Below, piece by piece: positions 1-6,800 of a DNA stretch of 13,277 nt. The DNA comes from JBFLVQ01 sp040758525 (GTDB lineage Bacteria; Acidobacteriota; Blastocatellia; Chloracidobacteriales; JADJPF01). The stretch's first letter is position 1. The number at the start of each line of letters is the position of its first letter. Location: NCBI GenBank assembly GCA_040758525.1, contig JBFLVQ010000213.1, positions 1 through 13,277 on the forward strand, given 5' to 3'. A program made the position numbers and the translations under genes. The notes beneath the pieces were generated by a model. It made no database searches. It had not been told where the DNA came from and saw only the letters and a list, made by a program, of their open reading frames with translations.

Positions 1-318
1 ATGTTGGTAACCGCAGTATGGCCAAAGATGAATTTAGCAGAGCAACAATATGCTCAACAGTTAATCGCATTTTCGAAGTTTGTTCCTCAAGTCATATTTA
101 GTCTGATAATGTTTCGACTAGCTTTTATCGCTCAGAAGCAGACCTATGATAAAGTCGCTTATGCGACAGATCTAGTAGCTCCGTCTGCTACTACACCTGA
201 GGGGGTAATTGCAATTCGTGGTGTATCTACTGCTACACGCTGCGATATTTGTCATCAGGCAGATAAGTTTGATGCTACGACAGGCTACTGTTCCCGCTGT
301 CAGTTGCATACCTGTTAA
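1..318 (+). CDS. Small membrane protein with C-terminal zinc ribbon, possibly 5'-truncated
   Basis: I do not recognise this protein as a named family. The reading frame is open from the first base of the window, which happens to be ATG, so the true start and ribosome binding site may lie outside. The 105 visible residues contain one hydrophobic stretch at about residues 27-44, likely a membrane helix. A linker follows, then a Cys cluster: C81-x2-C84, twelve residues, C97-x2-C100, and a terminal C105. Two CxxC pairs spaced like this usually bind one zinc ion (zinc ribbon or rubredoxin-like knuckle). The second CxxC lies within the last 44 bp, which are also read on the other strand as the end of the flippase gene. 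The clean Cys spacing argues that the frame is real despite the overlap. Function is unknown; a membrane-anchored adaptor is one possibility. Confidence 0.6.
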   Translation: MLVTAVWPKMNLAEQQYAQQLIAFSKFVPQVIFSLIMFRLAFIAQKQTYDKVAYATDLVAPSATTPEGVIAIRGVSTATRCDICHQADKFDATTGYCSRCQLHTC

Positions 319-1798
319 ATAGCAGAGAGATTACAGGTAGTTTGGCAATAAATCGCTTTACCATCTGTCGCTCTTCAACGGGAAATATATTTAGCCAGAT
401 TCCTATTAGCAAGAAGGTTGTTGCGTAAATAGGGGCAGTAATAATAAGCATCAGTTTTGGTGATACGGGCAGCTCTACTATCATCAGAGTTACCAATGCT
501 GCTATTGCTGCGGTAAGAATAATCTTACCAAGCTCTTGCCAAGGTAGTAGTGACTTTATTCCTGTCTGCATTAATATGCTGATACGAGCCAACATCGTAA
601 TGCGCATCAACAGTAGCATAAAGACTGTGCTTACCATTCCTCCAATCATTCCAAACATTGCTAATGTTCCCATTACCATTGGTATTGTGAGGGGCAGACG
701 CAATGCAGAGATCATTAAAGTAAATCGCATATCACCATAAACACGCATTACTGGATCGGTAAGCAGGACAGCGAGTGGTAGCGCCAATAGTGAGACAAAG
801 AAGATAGCTGCGCTTGCTTGGTAGCGTGTTGTGAATAGAGCAACAATAAACTGATCATTGACTACGGCCAGATAGAATGCCAGGGGATAAAATATTACTG
901 CTAGTTTAACGATTGCCTCATGCCAAGTAGCGCGAACTGCTGTCTTATCTCCATCACGTAGATGCTCTGTCATTTTAACCATTGCGATATCACCAATAGA
1001 ACTATAAAAGAGATCTATCAAAGGTAACTCCAGACAACCGACGGCATAGATAGCAAAATCGGCAGGACTAAAAGAGTAGGAGATATAATATTGGTGAAAA
1101 TAGTCTTGAAAAAATCCTAGCAGTAACATCAACCCAAATGGCATAGCGTAGTGCCATTGGTTACGTAATAACTGTAAATTAGGTCCTTGCAGAACTCTTT
1201 TCAGATCTCGACGAAAATATAGACTGGTGAGAAGAAAGCGTACGGCGGCGGCGGTTGCGAGTCCCATTACGATCCCCTGGAAGGAGTGCAATAACAGAGC
1301 GCTGCCAATTAGTGCTACAGCTTTGGTAACTTCATTAAGCAGAATCAGCCAGGCTGCCTCGCGTACACGATTTTCTGATACTAGTGTGATCTCTCCATAG
1401 ATCGAGGTGATCATAAAAAAGATGTATAGTCCTAGTATGGGAGAATTTTCTGCCAGTACACTGTTATTGAAGTAGCGCTGCAATAGAGGTCCACCTAGGA
1501 CAAACCCTAGCAGTACCATCAGTCCTACAATTAGCAAGAAGAGAAAGGTATTGGCTAGGTAGCCACTACGATATTCTGGTTGTTTGGGAATAAAGTAGTA
1601 GAGGCTTTGAGACATTCCCCAGGGTAACAGGCTTACTGCGGTAGTGTAGAGTAGTATGCTCTGTTTGTAGGCGCCAAACTCAGTTTGGGTAAGATATCTT
1701 ACTAGGATTAAAGGGATACTTAATGTTACTAAAAAAGCGATACTACGCGCAGTTATCAGCATTATCGCCTGTTTGGCGAGATTACGAGTCTGATTCAT
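275..1798 (-). CDS. Wzx-like oligosaccharide/lipid-linked glycan flippase (MOP superfamily)
   Basis: This is a polytopic inner-membrane protein of 507 residues, about the usual size for the family, with roughly a dozen hydrophobic helices throughout. Near the N-terminus it carries the family hallmark R-x-L-x-x-x-E-F-G (residues 34-42), followed by the second helix and a P-W-G-M-S-Q-S-L-Y-Y segment. Such proteins flip undecaprenyl-linked glycan units across the membrane for O-antigen, capsule or exopolysaccharide assembly; the substrate cannot be told from sequence. The frame extends 12 codons further upstream, but ATG at 1798 has a strong GGAGG 6 nt before it and the membrane domain begins right after, so I chose it. 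No glycosyltransferase is visible beside it, which is unusual because wzx genes normally sit in glycan clusters. The last 44 bp overlap the convergent small zinc-ribbon gene. Confidence 0.88.
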   Translation of the reverse strand: MNQTRNLAKQAIMLITARSIAFLVTLSIPLILVRYLTQTEFGAYKQSILLYTTAVSLLPWGMSQSLYYFIPKQPEYRSGYLANTFLFLLIVGLMVLLGFVLGGPLLQRYFNNSVLAENSPILGLYIFFMITSIYGEITLVSENRVREAAWLILLNEVTKAVALIGSALLLHSFQGIVMGLATAAAVRFLLTSLYFRRDLKRVLQGPNLQLLRNQWHYAMPFGLMLLLGFFQDYFHQYYISYSFSPADFAIYAVGCLELPLIDLFYSSIGDIAMVKMTEHLRDGDKTAVRATWHEAIVKLAVIFYPLAFYLAVVNDQFIVALFTTRYQASAAIFFVSLLALPLAVLLTDPVMRVYGDMRFTLMISALRLPLTIPMVMGTLAMFGMIGGMVSTVFMLLLMRITMLARISILMQTGIKSLLPWQELGKIILTAAIAALVTLMIVELPVSPKLMLIITAPIYATTFLLIGIWLNIFPVEERQMVKRFIAKLPVISLLFNRYATDSGNSSLS

Positions 1799-1804
1799 CC
1801 CAAT

Positions 1805-1809
1805 CCTCC
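1805..1809 (-). promoter_or_regulatory. Shine-Dalgarno of the flippase gene
   Basis: On the minus strand GGAGG lies 6 nt before the ATG at 1798. This decides the start in favour of the internal ATG over the longer open frame reaching 1834, whose extra residues (Cys- and Trp-containing) do not look like a flippase N-terminus. Confidence 0.8.
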
Positions 1810-1873
1810 AGCAATAGCAGTAAGTTTTCTGCAAATTGAGTTCCGGAGTGATCAGGAAGTACTAGTGAGGATA

Positions 1874-1907
1874 AAGACAAAGAGCCCTACTCATCGCTCT
1901 TTGTCTT
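1874..1907 (-). terminator. Perfect 12-bp hairpin between the UbiB-like and flippase genes, probable terminator
   Basis: The arms at 1874-1885 and 1896-1907 are perfectly complementary over 12 bp, with a 10-nt loop. The hairpin starts 14 nt after the stop codon of the UbiB-like gene in the direction of transcription. On the minus strand the descending arm is U-rich and is followed by UAUCC, so the classic run of U is weak and partly inside the stem. It is most simply a terminator or attenuator that separates the UbiB-like gene from the flippase; it could instead be a mRNA 3'-end stabiliser. I see no convincing separate promoter for the flippase downstream, so partial readthrough is plausible. 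Confidence 0.55.
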
Positions 1908-1921
1908 AGGTCAGAAAGGTT

Positions 1922-3709
1922 TTACACTTCACTCTTAACACTAGCAGGCCGTTTGAAGGGTGACGTTAGGCGATTTATCAAGTCTGAAGCCCAATCAAGG
2001 CCAAGTTGGGCAAGCAGTTGAGTATTCTCTACACCGAGTTTAGCCGCTAGTTGTGATAATCGTACTAGGACGTCGCGTAGTTCCCAGGTAGTGATTTGAC
2101 TAGGAAAGTCGCGCGACCAAGGCGAACGTAACAGCCGATTAGGTATTTCACGTAAGATCTGACCAAGTAATGAACGGGTCAGGTGCCAATCAACATCAAA
2201 ATTGGCATCAACATCATGTAATACCCCAAGCAGAGTAAAGAGACTCTTACGGAACATCAGTAGTTCTGCAGGGAATTTTATTCCTGCTAAGATTAACTCA
2301 TCCAGCAACCGTGTCAGTGGTTCAAGACGGACCAAAGGAAAGAGTGGTAGAGTATGGAAAATCTCTTCTACCTTCTCTTCAATTATTGCTACCTGAGCAC
2401 GGCTTAGTTTGCTATTGGTGAGATTACAGGCTGCTTGGCAGGAACGTTTTAGATCATGCAAGATAAAGCCAAGAATAAGTTGTACCAGTTCACGTCGGTT
2501 ACTCCGCGAAAGCGTACAGCTTAAGCCCCAATCAAAAAGCACTAAGGCATCTTTATCATTGCCATAGAAGAGATTGCCAGCATGCGGATCGGCATGGAAG
2601 AGTGCCTCTGCACCAGGGTGAAAGAGTACCGATACAATCAATTTGTTAAGAATCAATTCTGCGATACGGCTGCGTTTGTCTGGATAACGATTTGCTGCTG
2701 CAGTAACTTTCAACCCATCAACAAACTCCATACCAGTCACCAGTTCAGTACGCATAGGTAGCAGGGTAGGCACCTGTACATTAGTGTGTTGAGAATAGAA
2801 AGACTGTGCCTCTTGCAGACGGTTCTGCTCAATAGGTAGTTTTACCTCACGTTTAAGCAGTTCACGTACCTCGCGTAGTAACTCACGGAAACCGATTGTA
2901 GGTAGTCCATAACGGCTACGATGTCGATCTAGATAACTGGCGAGCTTATTGAGTATCTGTAGTTCTTCTGCCCAGTAACGACTAATAAAAGGTTTTAGCA
3001 CCTTAAATACACCACGGCGTCTTTCTCCATCGGGAGAGCGCCAAGTAAAGGGAAGTACCGCACAAACGCTGGCTTCGGCAAGAAAACGCGAGCTTAATTT
3101 GATCTTGTAAGTCTGCATCTGGTTCTTCAACTCTGATTGAATGCGCTCAAAGATCGATTCATAACTAGCATCGCGTATACTGTTTTCTAACTTCTGTAAG
3201 CGACGACGAAACTCCGGGTCAAGATTACGGTTACGGGCAATAATCTGTCCCATCTTTTGCAACGTAGGCATACGTGCAATCAGCATCAGCAACCGCTCTT
3301 GTAGGGAAGCCTCCAGAGGCAACATCAATTGTTCAACCAGTTTTATACGTAGGCGTTCTGCGCTTAAGTGGCTTAGGATAAGATCTGCGGCATCTCTTAC
3401 CATTGGCCGATACTTTTCGTAAACAGTTGGTACTAAATGTTCTACTGGAATCAATTCAAGTAAAAGTCGGACTATCTCTTGGCGTTGACTTTCTAGATCC
3501 AGAGAGGTAAGCAGAGAGAGAAGTTCCTCACGTGTCCGTTCCGGCTCATTAAGGCGGGCCTCATCAAGCATTAAGCCAATTAAAGGAGCTTGCTGCTCGG
3601 CTGGTACAAGCGCCAGCAATTGCATAAAGACATTGGTTGCACGTTGATTGTTTTCTGCTTTTAAGGCTGCGTCTTGAGGTTTCCTCTGCTTGCGAGATTG
3701 TTTGGTCAC
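1922..3709 (-). CDS. ABC1/AarF/UbiB-family atypical protein kinase with helical N-terminal extension
   Basis: This 595-residue protein belongs to the ABC1/AarF/UbiB (COQ8-like) family, ATP-binding kinase-like proteins tied to isoprenoid-lipid and quinone homeostasis. Numbering from the GTG start, the signatures are in order: KxGQ at 152-155, a degenerate Ala-rich loop A-E-A-S at 211-214, the ATP-binding lysine in V-F-K at 236, catalytic H-A-D-P-H-A-G-N at 372-379, and the metal-binding D-W-G at 393-395. The first ~145 residues are a Leu/Glu-rich, all-helical extension. I see no clear C-terminal membrane helices such as UbiB itself has, so I give no gene symbol. Some motifs deviate: Q-V-H after the Ala loop reads A-V-L, and the usual E-x-D reads E-V-K (288-290). 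It is transcribed divergently from the giant kinase-STAND gene and upstream of the flippase. Family assignment is firm; the substrate is unknown. Confidence 0.88.
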   Translation of the reverse strand: MTKQSRKQRKPQDAALKAENNQRATNVFMQLLALVPAEQQAPLIGLMLDEARLNEPERTREELLSLLTSLDLESQRQEIVRLLLELIPVEHLVPTVYEKYRPMVRDAADLILSHLSAERLRIKLVEQLMLPLEASLQERLLMLIARMPTLQKMGQIIARNRNLDPEFRRRLQKLENSIRDASYESIFERIQSELKNQMQTYKIKLSSRFLAEASVCAVLPFTWRSPDGERRRGVFKVLKPFISRYWAEELQILNKLASYLDRHRSRYGLPTIGFRELLREVRELLKREVKLPIEQNRLQEAQSFYSQHTNVQVPTLLPMRTELVTGMEFVDGLKVTAAANRYPDKRSRIAELILNKLIVSVLFHPGAEALFHADPHAGNLFYGNDKDALVLFDWGLSCTLSRSNRRELVQLILGFILHDLKRSCQAACNLTNSKLSRAQVAIIEEKVEEIFHTLPLFPLVRLEPLTRLLDELILAGIKFPAELLMFRKSLFTLLGVLHDVDANFDVDWHLTRSLLGQILREIPNRLLRSPWSRDFPSQITTWELRDVLVRLSQLAAKLGVENTQLLAQLGLDWASDLINRLTSPFKRPASVKSEV

Positions 3710-3715
3710 CAAACA

Positions 3716-3720
3716 CCTTT
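3716..3720 (-). promoter_or_regulatory. Ribosome binding site supporting a GTG start for the UbiB-like gene
   Basis: On the minus strand AAAGG (3720 down to 3716) lies 6 nt before GTG at 3709. The alternative TTG codon at 3712 is only 3 nt from the same element. The 6-nt spacing matches the one used by the flippase and exported-protein genes, so GTG at 3709 is preferred. Confidence 0.6.
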
Positions 3721-3786
3721 CTTTCTGAGCTTGATCATATCGCTCTACAACAGTAAGCTACATGTTCAAAAAATAATACCAGATTG

Positions 3787-3815
3787 ATTATATTGGTTTG
3801 ATCGTACCCTGACAA
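3787..3815 (-). promoter_or_regulatory. Near-consensus sigma-70 promoter for the UbiB-like gene
   Basis: On the minus strand TTGTCA (3815-3810; five of six match TTGACA) is followed by a 17-nt spacer and a perfect TATAAT (3792-3787). Transcription would start near 3780, leaving a leader of about 70 nt before the GTG at 3709. This is the best promoter match I found in the window. The -35 box lies inside a small inverted repeat at 3806-3819. Confidence 0.7.
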
Positions 3816-3819
3816 GGGT
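3806..3819. promoter_or_regulatory. Small inverted repeat over the -35 box, possible operator
   Basis: ACCCT and AGGGT form a 5-bp dyad around GACA in the divergent intergenic region, exactly over the -35 box of the minus-strand promoter. It could bind a regulator that controls the UbiB-like gene and perhaps also the divergent kinase gene. A 5-bp dyad can arise by chance, so this is weak. Confidence 0.3.
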
Positions 3820-3863
3820 CGCTAACGCGCTTAATGATATAGCATCGATAGCTGAAGTTTTAC

Positions 3864-3868
3864 AGGAG
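3864..3868 (+). promoter_or_regulatory. Shine-Dalgarno of the kinase-STAND-WD40 gene
   Basis: AGGAG lies 5 nt before the ATG at 3874 and the kinase domain begins within 20 residues of that start, which fixes the N-terminus. I found no convincing forward sigma-70 promoter in 3710-3863. Confidence 0.75.
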
Positions 3869-3873
3869 CCATT

Positions 3874-6800
3874 ATGTCCCCCATTCACGAGTCTGATCCG
3901 CTAATAGGCCGTACTCTCAAAGAATATGTAATACGAGAAAAATTAGGTGAAGGTGGTTTCGGAATAGTCTATAGGGCTGAACAGTCCATACTATCGCGCG
4001 AAGCCGTTATTAAGGTATTACATCAAAAGCATTGGGAGAATAGGCAAATCATCGATCGCTTTATGCGCGAAGCAAAACTCGCCTCACGTTTGGAGCATCC
4101 TTACACTGCGCATATCTATGATTTTGGCGCGGAAGCAGATGGCTTGATGTGGATTGCAATGGAATATGTGCGAGGCACACCATTGGACAAACTCTTGAAG
4201 GCACAAGGACCATTACCATTGGAACGCTTTGTGCCATTGCTTGATAAGCTTTGCCAGGTGATTCATACCGCACATGAGAGTGGTATTATTCACCGTGATA
4301 TCAAGCCTGCTAATGTAATGGTAGTTTCACGAGCCGGACGATTGCTCCCCAAACTACTCGATTTTGGCATTGCTAAAGGACTTGGTGCTAATGCTACATC
4401 AGTATTAGCGCCTGCTCCTGCTTTTAATCTGCCTGGGCTTGCTAGCGGCGATACAATGGAAGTTGCCGCTAAGGAAATTCCTAGCGATACCGCTGGTATG
4501 CTCAATTCTGTCTCTCCATTAGCTAATATTAGCGAGAATCAAGCTACTCAAGTGTTGGGTTCACCTGCTTATATGGCGCCAGAGCAATGGGATAGCAATA
4601 CCATTGTGGATGCACGCATGGATATCTATGCAATTGGTGCGCTCACTTATGAGGCTCTAACAGGAAGGCCGCCATTTCAGGAGACAGGATATGCGCTTAT
4701 GTATGCGCATATGATCAAAGAAGTACCTTCGCTAGGGCCAAGCTTTCCTCCTGTCCTAGATAGTGTGATTGCCAAAGTGATGGCAAAGAGATCAGAAGAC
4801 CGCTATCAGACTGCGCTGGAATTTGCTAATGCATTTCGTGAGGCAGCTGGTTTTAGTGAAAAACATGTCAGCCTTCCCCAGTTGGAAGAGTCGTTACTCG
4901 ATAATATTCTGTTTAGCGCGCCACAGCCATTAGCTGAAGCGGCTGCTAATTTAAGAATGGCGCGTAATGCTCGGCAGGCGCGCGACAGCATGCTGGAGAT
5001 CTTCCGTATCATAGTGAGATTTTTAGGACTATTTGCGCTTGCTGCCCATGCACAAACAGCAACTGATGATAAATCCAATAGCCAAGCAGCAACAGCAATT
5101 CTGCTGCAACTGCGTAAAAAGGGGCTTAGTGAAGAAGAATGGCTGGAAGCAACGCGCAAACTATCTCTTCCTTTTGTATCCCGGCCAGATGCCCATCCCA
5201 TTCCAGAAATGGTTTTGCTCTTGTGTAATAAAAAAGAGGCTGATAGAGAGACTGACGATCTCTTTGAGCCGCTTTTAGAGATGCAGAGAAGATCTCTACA
5301 AGGCGCCGCTAGCAGTGAAGAACAGATCCTGGCAATGCTCCACCAATATTTGCCAAAACTAAATACCCTACTTACTGCTACACGCTTCCTATGTGAGTAC
5401 CAATTGATCGTACCTCGCGAATCTTGTATGGAAAAATGGATGGGGTTACGTAAATCTCGTTATGATAACGTAACCTCTCGTAGTGAGACAATTGCTGCTG
5501 GTCATCCCTGGTTGGCCGATAGTGAAGGTCATCCAGTATTATCACTTTGGCCATTCTTTCAAGTCGCCGAGCCATCGCCAGGTGTGCCGGAACTACTCTT
5601 TTTCCTTGATGGTAAAGGTCGCCAGGGTGCCAAGTTGGTTGCTATGCCTTTTGGGTTTGAGCATCATGATGCGGCTTTGTGGGAATGGCTAAGGTCAAAC
5701 TTCTTTACTGCTGAAGATAAGGCTGCCACAGCGATTCAACAAGAGAAGACACCGTATCTAGGCTTAGCTGCGTTTACGGCATCGGATGCAGATATGTTCT
5801 TTGGACGTGAGCGTGAGGTAGAGTCTTTTCTTAACAGATTACGTACTTATCCATTACTTGCCGTAGTAGGGGCTTCTGGAGCAGGTAAGAGTTCCTTTGT
5901 ACAGGCTGGTGTTATCCCGGCATTACCAGAGAATTGGCGTGCAATAATAGTTCGCCCAGGAGCAACGCCGCTGGCCAGCTTATCAGCGCAATTTGCTAAA
6001 GAGAAGATCAAGCTTCCTGAACTCACATTATCAGTATCGCCTGATACAGTTGCTTTAGCGCTACGTGAAGCTGCAGAAACCAGTGGCAAAACCTTTCTCT
6101 TAGTGATCGATCAGTTTGAGGAACTGTTTACTCTCTGCCTCAATAATTTGGAACGTCAACTTTATGCACAAATGCTGGCACGGGCAGCACGCTCGGCACA
6201 AGATCCCGTACGTCTGATTTTGACATTACGTGATGATTTTCTGATGCGGGTAAAACAGCTATCCGGCCTTAGTGATAAAGTCGGTTTGGGTTTAGAACTA
6301 TTAGCTACACCTGCGCCTAGAGATCTATTGCGTATACTTACTGAACCCGCTAACCGAGTTGGTTATGAGTTTGAAGATCCCCAATTACCACAAGAGATAA
6401 TTGATGCTGTTGCCGATAAACCCGGCGCATTGCCTTTAATGGCTTTTACAGCGGCAAAACTTTGGGAATTACGCGATCGCCAGTTCAAGCAATTGAAGCG
6501 TAAATCTTATGAGGGTATGGGTGGCATAGGTGGTGCGCTAGCCCAGCATGCTGAAGAGATGATGTCTCAGTTGACACAAGCCGAACAGCGTTTGGTACGT
6601 GAAGCGTTTCGCCATTTAATCAGTAGTGAAGGCACACGTGCGATTCTTACACGCACAGAATTACTACAGGTGCTTGGTCAGAGTAGGGAAGCAGAGAGGG
6701 TAGTAGAGAAGTTGATTGGCGCACGTCTACTTGCTGCTAGTGAAGGTGAGAATGGTGTAGAGCGTGTTGAGGTTGTCCATGAAGCATTGCTTTCCGCTTG

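Noticed and set aside
2202..2396. 64-codon plus-strand frame inside the UbiB-like gene
   Set aside because: It is antisense to a conserved family protein, Ser/Arg-rich and without a ribosome site worth noting.
3809..3837. Forward promoter CTGACA, 17 nt, TAATGA for the kinase-STAND gene
   Set aside because: The -35 is acceptable but the -10 matches only the first two bases of TATAAT, so it does not stand as a promoter call.
5000..5048. Second membrane helix in the giant kinase at residues 376-391
   Set aside because: The stretch is short and broken by Arg378 and Arg382; I treat it as a buried helix, though it would change the topology if real.
4806..5201. 131-codon open frame on the minus strand inside the giant kinase gene
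   Set aside because: It lies fully antisense to a well-supported coding region, has a Ser/Ala-rich shadow composition and no recognisable motif.
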